Source of the DNA: Arhodomonas aquaeolei DSM 8974
Lineage (GTDB): Bacteria > Pseudomonadota > Gammaproteobacteria > Nitrococcales > Nitrococcaceae
Length of the DNA stretch: 64,000 nucleotides
Assembly: GCF_000374645.1 (NCBI RefSeq)
Contig: NZ_KB894802.1
Span: forward strand, 63,924 to 127,923
Direction: 5' to 3'
Shown here: piece by piece, positions 19,369 to 27,790 of the stretch
How the letters are laid out: every line of letters starts with the position of its first letter
Position numbering within the stretch: the stretch's first letter is position 1
Made by a program: the position numbers and the translations under genes
The notes under the pieces: generated by a model
The model's input: the letters and a program-made list of their open reading frames with translations, nothing else
The model's database searches: none
Told to the model about the DNA's origin: nothing

Positions 19369-20418
19369 ATGCGCGGACCGCGTCTGAGCCCGATCAACCG
19401 CCGGCGCTGGCAGCAGTTCCGGCGCAACCGCCGGGGCTGGTACTCGCTGTGGCTGTTCACGACGCTGTTCGTGCTGACCCTCTTCGCCGAGGTCATCGCC
19501 AACGATCAGCCCCTGTTCGTCTGGTACGACGGTGCCGCGTATTTCCCCGTGGTGGCGGATTACCCGGAGACCGCCTTCGGCGGCTTCCTGCCCACCACCG
19601 CGGACTACCGCGACCCCGCGGTGCAGGAGATGATCGAGGCCAAGGGCTGGATGCTGTGGCCGCCTATTCCCTACAGCTACGACACCATCAACTACGACCT
19701 GCCGGTCCCGGCGCCGGCCCCGCCCAGCGCGGACAACTGGCTCGGTACCGATGATCAGGGCCGCGACGTCACCGCCCGGCTGATCTACGGCTTCCGCATC
19801 TCCGTGCTGTTCGGCCTGCTACTGACGCTGACCAGCTCGGTCATCGGTGTCGCCGCCGGCGCGGTGCAGGGCTACTTCGGTGGCTGGACGGACCTCCTCG
19901 GCCAGCGAGCGATCGAGATCTGGTCCGGGCTGCCGGCGCTGTACGTCATCATCATCCTCTCCAGCTTCGTACAGCCCGGCTTCTGGTGGCTGCTGCTGAT
20001 CCTGCTGCTGTTCAGCTGGACCCAGCTGGTCGGCGTGGTGCGCGCGGAGTTCCTGCGCGTGCGCAACTTCGACTACGTCAAGGCCGCCCGCGCGCTGGGT
20101 GTCTCCGACGGGGTGATCATCGCCCGGCACGTGCTACCCAACGCCATGGTGGCCACCATCACCTTCGTGCCCTTCGTGATGACCGGGGCGATCACCGCGC
20201 TGACGTCACTGGATTTCCTGGGCTTCGGCATGCCGCCCGGGGCGCCGTCGCTGGGCGAGCTGCTGGCCCAGGGCAAGGCCAACCTCCAGGCCCCGTGGCT
20301 CGGGATCACCGCGTTCGTCGCCCTGGCGGTGATGCTCTCGCTGCTGGTATTCATCGGCGAGGCCGCCCGGGACGCCTTCGATCCGCGCAAGACCCTGCAG
20401 GGGGGCATGGATGGCTGA
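19369..20418 (+). CDS. yejE: Oligopeptide ABC transporter permease (YejE type)
   Basis: Second inner-membrane permease of the importer. 349 residues from ATG 19369, which follows a GGGGGG stretch and gives the usual YejE opening RLSPINRRRWQQFRRNRRGWYSLWLF. An in-frame ATG at 19321 would add 16 residues. A large periplasmic region (about 50-140) includes the conserved AYFPVVADYPETAFGG. The EAA loop is DYVKAARALGVSDGVIIARHVLPNAM near 236-261. Its end overlaps yejF by eight bases. Confidence 0.93.
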   Translation: MRGPRLSPINRRRWQQFRRNRRGWYSLWLFTTLFVLTLFAEVIANDQPLFVWYDGAAYFPVVADYPETAFGGFLPTTADYRDPAVQEMIEAKGWMLWPPIPYSYDTINYDLPVPAPAPPSADNWLGTDDQGRDVTARLIYGFRISVLFGLLLTLTSSVIGVAAGAVQGYFGGWTDLLGQRAIEIWSGLPALYVIIILSSFVQPGFWWLLLILLLFSWTQLVGVVRAEFLRVRNFDYVKAARALGVSDGVIIARHVLPNAMVATITFVPFVMTGAITALTSLDFLGFGMPPGAPSLGELLAQGKANLQAPWLGITAFVALAVMLSLLVFIGEAARDAFDPRKTLQGGMDG

Positions 20419-22003
20419 CGTCCCCCTGCTCGCCATCGAGGGACTCCAGGTTGCCTTCGGCCGGCAGGTCGTGGTTCACGGCGTCGACCTCACGGTTCGC
20501 GGCGGCGAGACCCTCGCGCTGGTGGGGGAGAGCGGCTCGGGCAAGTCGGTGACCGCCATGTCCGTGCTCGGGCTGCTGCCGTACCCCCATGCCAGCCACC
20601 CGGCGGGGCGCATACGCTACCGCGGCGGGGACGTCCTGGGGGCCGACGACGCGCGCCTGCGGCAGATGCGCGGCGGCGAGGTCGGCATGATCTTCCAGGA
20701 ACCGATGACCTCGCTGAACCCGCTGCACACCGTGGAGAAGCAGATCGGCGAGAACCTTGCGATCCACCGCGGACTGCGCGGTGCGGCCATGCGCAGGCGG
20801 GTGCTGGAGCTGCTGGAGCTCGTTCGTCTGCCGGATCCCGAACGCCGCCTGGGGGCCTATCCCCACCAGCTCTCCGGCGGCCAGCGCCAGCGTGTGATGA
20901 TCGCCATGGCGCTTGCCAACGACCCGGCACTGCTCATCGCCGACGAACCCACCACGGCCCTGGACGTGACCATCCAGGCGGAGATCCTCGACCTGCTCGC
21001 CGACCTCAAGGCCCGGCTCGGGATGGCGATGCTGTTCATCAGCCACGACCTCAACGTCGTGCGCCGCGTGGCGGACCGGGTGGCCGTGATGAAGGACGGA
21101 CTGGTCGTGGAGCAGGGGCACGCCGCCACCGTGTTCGCGGCTCCCCGGCACGAGTACACGCGCGCGTTGCTCGCCGCGGAGCCCTCAGGGCGTCCGGAGC
21201 CAGTGGCCGACGGTGCGCCGACGGTGCTCGCCGCCGAGGACGTGCGCGTGTGGTTCCCCATCCGCGGCGGGCTGCTCCGTCGGGCACGGGATTACGTTCG
21301 CGCGGTGGACGGTGTCTCGCTCACCGTGCGCCGGGGCGAGACCCTGGGCATCGTCGGTGAGAGCGGCTCGGGCAAGACCACCCTGGCTTTCGCGCTGCTG
21401 CGCCTGCAGCCCGCCACCGGGCGGGTGGTGCTGCTCGGTGACGACATCTCGCGTCGCCGCCCCCGGGCCCTGCGGTCGCTGCGCCGGCGCATGCAGGTGG
21501 TCTTCCAGGACCCGTATGGCAGCCTCAACCCGCGGCTGTCGGTGGCACAGATCGTCGCCGAAGGCCTTAGCGTGCACCGCCTCGCCCGCGACGATGCGGA
21601 GCGCGAGCGCCTGGTCGCCGCCGCGCTGGAGGAGGTGGGGCTCGCCCCGGAGCTGGCCGAGCGCTTCCCCCATGAGCTCTCCGGCGGTCAGCGCCAGCGG
21701 GTCGCGCTGGCCCGCGCGGTGATCCTTAAGCCCGACCTGATGGTGCTCGACGAGCCAACCTCCGCGCTGGACCGTACCGTGCAGTCGCAGCTGGTCGCGC
21801 TGCTACGCGACCTCCAGGTGCGGCACGGACTGGCGTTCCTGTTCATCAGCCACGACCTGTCTGTGGTGCGGGCGATGAGCCACCGCATCCTGGTAATGAA
21901 GGACGGCACCGTCGTGGAGTCGGCGGAGACCGAGGCCCTGTTCCAGCGTCCCGGCGAGGCCTACACCCGGCGGCTTATCCAGGCGGCACTGGGACCCGCG
22001 TGA
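20411..22003 (+). CDS. yejF: Oligopeptide ABC transporter, duplicated ATP-binding protein (YejF type)
   Basis: Cytoplasmic ATPase that powers the importer. 530 residues containing two complete ABC domains. Domain 1 (about 5-255): Walker A GESGSGKS, signature LSGGQRQR, Walker B LLIADEPT. Domain 2 (about 275-525): Walker A GESGSGKT, signature LSGGQRQR, Walker B LMVLDEPT. Both are intact, so both sites should hydrolyse ATP. Starts inside the end of yejE. The operon seems to end here; no intrinsic terminator is visible before der, 57 bases on. Confidence 0.95.
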   Translation: MADVPLLAIEGLQVAFGRQVVVHGVDLTVRGGETLALVGESGSGKSVTAMSVLGLLPYPHASHPAGRIRYRGGDVLGADDARLRQMRGGEVGMIFQEPMTSLNPLHTVEKQIGENLAIHRGLRGAAMRRRVLELLELVRLPDPERRLGAYPHQLSGGQRQRVMIAMALANDPALLIADEPTTALDVTIQAEILDLLADLKARLGMAMLFISHDLNVVRRVADRVAVMKDGLVVEQGHAATVFAAPRHEYTRALLAAEPSGRPEPVADGAPTVLAAEDVRVWFPIRGGLLRRARDYVRAVDGVSLTVRRGETLGIVGESGSGKTTLAFALLRLQPATGRVVLLGDDISRRRPRALRSLRRRMQVVFQDPYGSLNPRLSVAQIVAEGLSVHRLARDDAERERLVAAALEEVGLAPELAERFPHELSGGQRQRVALARAVILKPDLMVLDEPTSALDRTVQSQLVALLRDLQVRHGLAFLFISHDLSVVRAMSHRILVMKDGTVVESAETEALFQRPGEAYTRRLIQAALGPA

Positions 22004-22060
22004 GTCGCCGCGTTCTGATATCCTTGCCGCGTTTGGCCCGCTGACGGAAAACCTACCCCC

Positions 22061-23488
22061 ATGGACCCGGTCATCGCCCTGGTGGGCCGCCCCAACGTGG
22101 GCAAGTCCACCCTGTTCAACTACCTCACCCGGAGCCGCGACGCCCTGGTCGCCGACTACCCGGGGCTCACCCGCGACCGCCAGTACGGCCTGGGCCGTGT
22201 CGGCGGGCGTGCCTATATCGTCGTCGACACCGGCGGCGTGGGCGAGGACGAGGCCGGCATCAACCAGGGCATGCAGGGGCAGGCCCGCCAGGCGGTCGCC
22301 GAGGCGGACGCGGTGTTGCTGCTTGTCGACGGCCGCACGGGGCTGACCGGGGCGGACGAGGCCCTGGCCGCCACCCTGCGCCGGGCGGGCAAGACGGTCT
22401 GGCTGGTGGTGAACAAGACCGACGGGGTCGATCCCCGCCTGGCGGTAACGGACTTCCACGCCCTGGGGATCGGTGAGCCCCGTGCTATTGCCGCTGCCCA
22501 TGGCCGCGGCGTGCCCGCGCTGATGGACGAGGTGCTCGCGGCGCTGCCCGCCGAGGGCGCCGGCGACCACCCGCCGGTGGACGAGGCCCAGGACGCCATC
22601 CGGGTGGCCGTGGTCGGGCGCCCGAACGTGGGCAAGTCCACGCTCATCAACCGCATCCTTGGCGAGGACCGGGTGCTGGTCTACGACATGCCCGGCACCA
22701 CGCGGGACAGCATCTTCATCCCCTTCGAGCGTGACGGCCAGGCCTACACCCTCATCGACACCGCCGGTGTGCGGCGTCGCGCCCGGGTCCGCGAGGCGGT
22801 GGAGAAGTTCAGCATCGTCAAGACTCTCCAGGCCATCGAGGCGGCCCACGTGGTGGTGATGGTGGTCGACGCCCAGGGGCTGGTCTCCGAGCAGGACGCC
22901 CACCTGATCGGCCACGTGCTCGAGGCGGGCCGGGCCTTGGTGCTGGCCGTGAACAAATGGGATGGCCTCGAAGAGGGCCACCGCAATGAGGTCCGGCGCT
23001 CGCTGGACGTGAAGCTCGGCTTCCTCGACTTCGCGCGGGTGCACTTCATCTCCGCGCTCCATGGCACCGGCGTGGGGCTGCTCTACGATACCATCGGTCA
23101 GGCCTACGCCGCGGCCATGGCCGAGCTGGAGACGCCGCGGCTCAACCAGATCCTCACCGACGCCACTGCCGCCCACGCACCGCCGCTGGTGCGCGGGCGT
23201 CGGGTAAAGCTGCGCTATGCCCACCAGGGCGGGCGCAACCCGCCGGTGATCGTCATCCACGGCAACCAGACCGCACGACTGCCGGAGGCCTACCGGCGCT
23301 ACCTCTCCAACACCTTCCGCCGGGAGCTGGACCTGTGGGGCACGCCGCTGCGCCTGGAGTTCCGCACCGGCGACAACCCCTACGCCGACCGGGCCAACAC
23401 GCTGTCCGCGCGCCAGCGCGCCCGCCGCCGGCGGCTGATGCAGCACGTCAAGCGCCAGAAGTCCAAGCGCGGCGGCAAGGGGCGGTGA
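22061..23488 (+). CDS. der: Ribosome biogenesis GTPase Der (EngA)
   Basis: Essential GTPase for 50S subunit assembly. 475 residues with two tandem GTPase domains. G1 motifs GRPNVGKST occur near residues 9 and 186; G3 DTGG and DTAG; G4 NKTD and NKWD. A C-terminal KH-like domain (about 360-450) ends in a basic Arg/Lys-rich tail ([23 protein letters not shown]) that should contact rRNA. Convergent with the HD-GYP regulator gene, 15 bases away. Confidence 0.97.
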   Translation: MDPVIALVGRPNVGKSTLFNYLTRSRDALVADYPGLTRDRQYGLGRVGGRAYIVVDTGGVGEDEAGINQGMQGQARQAVAEADAVLLLVDGRTGLTGADEALAATLRRAGKTVWLVVNKTDGVDPRLAVTDFHALGIGEPRAIAAAHGRGVPALMDEVLAALPAEGAGDHPPVDEAQDAIRVAVVGRPNVGKSTLINRILGEDRVLVYDMPGTTRDSIFIPFERDGQAYTLIDTAGVRRRARVREAVEKFSIVKTLQAIEAAHVVVMVVDAQGLVSEQDAHLIGHVLEAGRALVLAVNKWDGLEEGHRNEVRRSLDVKLGFLDFARVHFISALHGTGVGLLYDTIGQAYAAAMAELETPRLNQILTDATAAHAPPLVRGRRVKLRYAHQGGRNPPVIVIHGNQTARLPEAYRRYLSNTFRRELDLWGTPLRLEFRTGDNPYADRANTLSARQRARRRRLMQHVKRQKSKRGGKGR

Positions 23489-23503
23489 CCGGGCGGCGCG
23501 GCG

Positions 23504-24724
23504 CTAGCGTTTTCGCCCGCCGATGACCTTCGCCCGTAGCGTGTCGCCGTGGGCTGCGCCCAGGGACTGCACGCGCTCCAGCAGACCCTCGCTCAGGCGG
23601 TGACCGGCGGGGATGAGCAGCAGTCCCTCCGGCGTGGTCAGGTCCTTCGCCAGCACCATGCCCGGGCGGAGCTCCGAGATCGGGACCCCCTCCTGGCCGG
23701 CATCGTCGCCCTCCGACTGGAGGTCGTGCCAGCGCAGGAAGGCGTTCACGGCGCGGGGGTCGAAGCGCCCGCCGCGCTCGCGCTGCAGCAACGCCCGGGC
23801 GTCCGCCTCGCTGAGCCGGCGTGGGCGGATGTGGCCGTGCATGGCCTCGTCGAAGACGTCGATGACGGCGAGCATGCGTGCCGCCACGGGGATCGCGTTG
23901 CCCTTGAGCCCGTCCGGGAAACCCTTGCCGTCGTAGCGCTCGTGGTGGTGGCGCACGATGCTCGCCGCCTCCCCGAGCGGCGCGCTGTGGGCGAGCGCGT
24001 CGGCGATGATGACCGGATGCCTCCTGAACGACTCGATGGCCGACTCCGGCAGACGCGACTCCGGCGTGCGCTGAATGGACTCCGGCAGGGTCGCTTCGCC
24101 GACGTCGTGCAGCCGTGCCGCCAGTGTCGCCTCGATCACACGGGACTCGCTGAGCTTGAGATGACGGCAGAACCCTTCCATGAGCGTTGCCACACGGTCC
24201 CCATGGCCCTGCTTGGCGGCGGTTTCCAGGGTGTACAGGCCCTCGGCGAGGGTGCGCGCGGCTTCGGGGATGGTCTCCGCCGGCGGCTGCTCGGTGGCGA
24301 TATCCCGGTCGAGGCGTTTGCCCTCGGCGTTGCTGATGGCGGCGACGAGGGTCGCGTGAAGCTCGTCCGCGGACCAGGGCTTCTCCACCAGGGCGTGGAT
24401 GCCCGCCTCGTTGATCGCGCGCAGGCTGGTCGCATAGTTGCCGTACGCGGTGAGCAGGATGCGCGGTACCGAGGGCGCGCGGGCGGCGAAATCGATAAGC
24501 AGGTCCACGCCGTTCTCGTCGGCAAGGCGGTAGTCGCAGATGATCGCGGCCACGGATTCCTCGTCGAGCACCGCCTTCGCCTCCGCACCGGAGTTTGCGC
24601 CGCGCATGGCGTAGCCGCGGCCGATGAGTTCCCGGCGCAGGGCGGTGAGCACGTGGGGCTCGTCGTCGATGCACAGCACGGTGTGACCGGATCCGGTCTC
24701 CGGCGGGGCCGTGTCATCGCTCAT
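23504..24724 (-). CDS. Response regulator with HD-GYP-type phosphodiesterase domain
   Basis: Probable phospho-regulated cyclic-di-GMP phosphodiesterase, cytoplasmic. 406 residues. The receiver domain (about 14-130) has the acidic pair Asp20/Asp21, phospho-acceptor Asp64 (IICDYRL) and Lys115 (VEKPWS). The HD-GYP domain covers about 155-330, with His206-Asp207 in AARLHDVGE, further metal-ligand His residues (RRHP, RHHHERYDGKG) and GFP at 268-270 where the signature is GYP. The Lys of the usual HDxGK is Glu here. A C-terminal part (ISELRPGMVLAKDLTTPEGLLLIPAGHRLSE) is the common extension of this group. Its start overlaps the end of the coiled-coil gene upstream by 11 bases, so both are one unit. 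A cognate kinase could be the PAS histidine kinase at 26158. Confidence 0.88.
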   Translation of the reverse strand: MSDDTAPPETGSGHTVLCIDDEPHVLTALRRELIGRGYAMRGANSGAEAKAVLDEESVAAIICDYRLADENGVDLLIDFAARAPSVPRILLTAYGNYATSLRAINEAGIHALVEKPWSADELHATLVAAISNAEGKRLDRDIATEQPPAETIPEAARTLAEGLYTLETAAKQGHGDRVATLMEGFCRHLKLSESRVIEATLAARLHDVGEATLPESIQRTPESRLPESAIESFRRHPVIIADALAHSAPLGEAASIVRHHHERYDGKGFPDGLKGNAIPVAARMLAVIDVFDEAMHGHIRPRRLSEADARALLQRERGGRFDPRAVNAFLRWHDLQSEGDDAGQEGVPISELRPGMVLAKDLTTPEGLLLIPAGHRLSEGLLERVQSLGAAHGDTLRAKVIGGRKR

Positions 24725-26012
24725 CGTCGTGCTCCTCCTCCGTGGTGTCGCCCTCCGAGCGCAGGGCGTTGGCCTCCGCCTCGTCGCGCTCGCGTTCCAG
24801 CTCGCTGATGCGCTGCTGCATGGTGATCGCCTGGGCCGCGAAGCGGTCGACTGTCTCCTCCAGCGAGGAGATCGCCTGGCGCTGGTTCTCGTAGGCCTCG
24901 GCCTGGCTCATGAGCTTGCGGATCTGGCGGCGGTTGCGGTAATTCTCGTTCTGGAACAGCGTCAGCGATTGCTCGGATTCCTGGATCTGGCGTTCGAGCT
25001 TGGCGATGCGGGCGAGGTACTCGCGTTTCTGCTGTTCCTTCTCCTGCTCGGAGCTCTCGAGCTGGGTCCGCAGCTCGCGGATGACGGTGCGCTGCTGGTC
25101 GAGTGAGTTGACGATGCGCCGGTACTCGGTGTCCATGCGCTCGGTGCTCTGCTCGATCAGCTGATCCCGCCGGCGGAGACTGTGCGGGCGGGTCGGGCGC
25201 TGCACGCCGGCGGCGGGCCGTGCCTCGAACGGGGCGATGTCGCCCCGGTCCATGTACTCGTCCAGGGGCTGGCGGCTGTGCTCGTAGTGAGCCAGGTGCT
25301 CGTCTAGACGTCGCCCCAGGGCGCCCTCGTCACCGAACTCGGCCCGCAGGGCATGGCGCATCTCGGCGTTCGCGCGGCGCTCGACGACGTTGGCGCTGTG
25401 CATCTCGTTGAAGCGCTCGCGGTATCCTTCCAGGGCGCCGATGCGTTCCTGCAGCCGCTGGACCTCCACGGCCTGGTTGTGCGCCGCCCAGGGGTCATTG
25501 CCGCCACTGTCCGGCGGCGACGCGGTCTCCGTATGCGAGCGTTCCCGGGATGACTCCGCGCGGCTGGCGCGCATGGCCGTGGTAATCGCCTTCTCCACCC
25601 GGTCCCAGAGGCGGATATCGCGCTCCACGGATTCCTGATGCGTGCGCCAGTAGGCCTCCGGTGGCGCCTCCAGACTGGTGAGCTGGGATTGCAGGAGCGC
25701 GTAGCGCATCTGCAGGCAGACCAGCTCCGGGTCACCGGTATCGTCGATGTGGGCCAGCCGGTGCAGCTCCGCGGGCGCGCCCTGCCAGCCCTTGCGGAAG
25801 CGGTGTACCAGCCGTTTGACGGCCTCGTGGAGAAACGCGGAGAAGGCCTCGACGTCTTCCGCAGGCGCAACGCCCTCCGCTTGCAGGCCGCGGATCCGGC
25901 GGCGCTGGCGGCGGTAGAGCACGGCGAGGACGACGACGGCCACCAGCAGGATGTAGATGACCTCTGCCAGCACGACGACGATGCTGATCCAGATGTTATC
26001 CCCGAGATTCAT
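24714..26012 (-). CDS. Membrane-anchored coiled-coil protein, unknown function
   Basis: 432 residues, not recognised. MNLGDNIWISIVVVLAEVIYILLVAVVVLAVLYRRQRRR gives one N-terminal membrane helix followed by a positive patch, so the bulk should be cytoplasmic. A conserved-looking helical segment follows (FLHEAVKRLVHRFRKGWQG, then LVCLQMRYALLQSQLTSL). Two long coiled coils occupy about 200-250 and 285-420, rich in Glu, Gln and Arg with heptads (RELRTQLESSEQEKEQQKRE). The end is very acidic (EEEHDDER). I chose ATG 26012 because it begins the membrane helix; the frame is open 89 codons further but that part is Arg-rich leader. It overlaps the HD-GYP gene and is divergent from the histidine kinase. 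A scaffold for the signalling cluster is an inference from position. Confidence 0.8.
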   Translation of the reverse strand: MNLGDNIWISIVVVLAEVIYILLVAVVVLAVLYRRQRRRIRGLQAEGVAPAEDVEAFSAFLHEAVKRLVHRFRKGWQGAPAELHRLAHIDDTGDPELVCLQMRYALLQSQLTSLEAPPEAYWRTHQESVERDIRLWDRVEKAITTAMRASRAESSRERSHTETASPPDSGGNDPWAAHNQAVEVQRLQERIGALEGYRERFNEMHSANVVERRANAEMRHALRAEFGDEGALGRRLDEHLAHYEHSRQPLDEYMDRGDIAPFEARPAAGVQRPTRPHSLRRRDQLIEQSTERMDTEYRRIVNSLDQQRTVIRELRTQLESSEQEKEQQKREYLARIAKLERQIQESEQSLTLFQNENYRNRRQIRKLMSQAEAYENQRQAISSLEETVDRFAAQAITMQQRISELERERDEAEANALRSEGDTTEEEHDDER

Positions 26013-26091
26013 GGGCCTGCCCCGTTTTTGCTGCGCTTTTCCCGGGCGTGAGCCGGCCGGCGGCGGGTGGCGGTCGTCGTGTGAAAAGGCT

Positions 26092-26120
26092 TTGCCAATA
26101 CCGGTTCGGCAGCCCATTAT
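26092..26120 (+). promoter_or_regulatory. Candidate promoter of the histidine kinase gene
   Basis: TTGCCA (26092-26097), 17 bases, CATTAT (26115-26120). Five of six and four of six to the sigma-70 consensus; about 35 bases before the start codon. Confidence 0.45.
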
Positions 26121-26157
26121 CTGCACAATGTGAGAACGCCGCCAACCGGGGCGCGAT

Positions 26158-27774
26158 ATGATGCCAAGCTCCTTTCTCCCCGGCCTGCGCGGGCTGACCG
26201 GGCGCCTGTTCCGTGTCCTTTCGGGCCCGCGGCGACGCTCGTCCCGGCTCAGCGACGAGATGGCGCGCTCGTGCCTCATCGATCAGATCGCCACGGTAGC
26301 CGCTGCGACCTCGGCCGCGGAGGCCGCGGAGGCGGTCGTCGCCCGGCTCGCCGCGGCCTTCGGGCCGGGCGGTGGCGCCTGGCTCACGCTGCCGGAGGGG
26401 CGTTTTGCCGCCGGTTACACCGAGGATGATGGAGAGGGTATTCGTGCGCCGGTGCCCGGCGTCGGTGACGACTGCGAGCTGTGCCTCGTGCCCGGCCCGG
26501 CTTACCGGGGCGGGCCGGGGGAGCATCTGGTGGCGCTGGTGACCGCTACCGCCGATCTGGTCGGTCTGTTCCGCCGTGGCGAGGCCCACCGTCGGGCCCG
26601 TGCGGCGGATGAGGCGTACCTGCGGGTTATCGCCTCCACCGCGGAAGAGGGCATATGCCGGGTCGCCCTCGACGGCCGGGTGCTGGATGCCAACGAGGCG
26701 TTCGCCCGGATGTACGACTGCCGGCTCGAGGAGTTGATCGGGCACTGCATCATGGAGTATCTGCCGCCGCAGATCGCCGAGCGTATACGTACCGGCCTGG
26801 CGGCGCGTGCCGAAGGCCGTAGTGAGCGTTACGAGCTCCACCTCCATCCCGATACCCCGCAGGAGCGCTGGCTGATGGTCTCGGCCTCTCCGGTCCGTGG
26901 ACCCGACGGCCGGGTCGAGAGCGCCTTCGCCATGGTCACCGACATCACCGCGCTCAAGCTCGCGACCCGCGAGGCAGAGCAGGCGCGGGAGCGCGCCGAG
27001 GCCCTGCAGGCCGAGATGCTGCGTACGGCCAAGCTTGCGGCGGTGGGGCAGATGGCCGCCGGGGTCGCCCACGAGATCAACAATCCGATCGGTTTCGTGC
27101 GTTCCAACCTGGGCACGCTGCGTGAGTATGTCGGCGTGCTCGAACAGGCCGCGGCGGGTGACGACGATGTCTCGCAGGAGAAGCTCGCCTTCGTGCGCGA
27201 AGACATCCCGGAGCTGCTCTCCGAGAGCGAGGCGGGCATACAGCGGGTCGCCGACACCGTGCGCACGCTGCGCGGTTTCGCCCGTGACGACAGCGGGGAG
27301 TGGACGGGTGTCGACCTCAACGAGGTGGCGGTGAATGCGCTGCGCATTGCCGGGCCGCGCCTCAAGGGGCGGGCGCGAACGCTGCGCGAGTTCTCCGCCG
27401 TGCCGACGGTGCGGGGATCGCCGGTGGAGCTCTCCCAGGTGCTCGTGAACCTGCTTATCAACGCGGCCAACGCCCTGGATGGCCACGGCACCATCCGTGT
27501 GGTGACGCGGTGTGAGGGTGACGAGGCGGTGCTCGAGGTCGCCGACGACGGCCGCGGGATGAGCGAGGAAGAGCGCGTGCGGGTGTTCGAGCCCTTCTAC
27601 AGCCGTTCCGGCCAGGAGGGCACCGGTCTCGGGCTGTCCATCGTGCAGAACATCGTCGAGCGTCACGGCGGGCGGATCGAGCTTGCAAGCGAGCTGGGTG
27701 CGGGCAGCCGTTTCAGTGTCCGTCTGCCGGCAGCGGCGGACGTGGAGCCGGCCGTGGAGGCGCCGGGCGGGTGA
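26158..27774 (+). CDS. PAS-domain sensor histidine kinase
   Basis: Two-component sensor, 538 residues, probably cytoplasmic since no convincing membrane helix is seen. Residues about 35-145 form a GAF-like sensor region with two Cys (DDCELCLVPG). A PAS domain spans about 153-270 (YLRVIASTAEEGICRVALDGRVLDANEAF). A short coiled coil leads to the dimerisation domain with phospho-acceptor His305 in VAHEINNPIGFVRSNL. The ATPase domain has the N box NLLINAANAL, G1 VADDGRGMS and G2 GTGLGLSIVQNIVERHGG. No receiver domain is attached. It is divergent from the coiled-coil/HD-GYP pair and convergent with the EAL gene. The HD-GYP regulator is the nearest possible partner. A second ATG at 26161 is equally possible. 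Confidence 0.9.
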   Translation: MMPSSFLPGLRGLTGRLFRVLSGPRRRSSRLSDEMARSCLIDQIATVAAATSAAEAAEAVVARLAAAFGPGGGAWLTLPEGRFAAGYTEDDGEGIRAPVPGVGDDCELCLVPGPAYRGGPGEHLVALVTATADLVGLFRRGEAHRRARAADEAYLRVIASTAEEGICRVALDGRVLDANEAFARMYDCRLEELIGHCIMEYLPPQIAERIRTGLAARAEGRSERYELHLHPDTPQERWLMVSASPVRGPDGRVESAFAMVTDITALKLATREAEQARERAEALQAEMLRTAKLAAVGQMAAGVAHEINNPIGFVRSNLGTLREYVGVLEQAAAGDDDVSQEKLAFVREDIPELLSESEAGIQRVADTVRTLRGFARDDSGEWTGVDLNEVAVNALRIAGPRLKGRARTLREFSAVPTVRGSPVELSQVLVNLLINAANALDGHGTIRVVTRCEGDEAVLEVADDGRGMSEEERVRVFEPFYSRSGQEGTGLGLSIVQNIVERHGGRIELASELGAGSRFSVRLPAAADVEPAVEAPGG

Positions 27775-27790
27775 GCGCGGACGGTACGTA

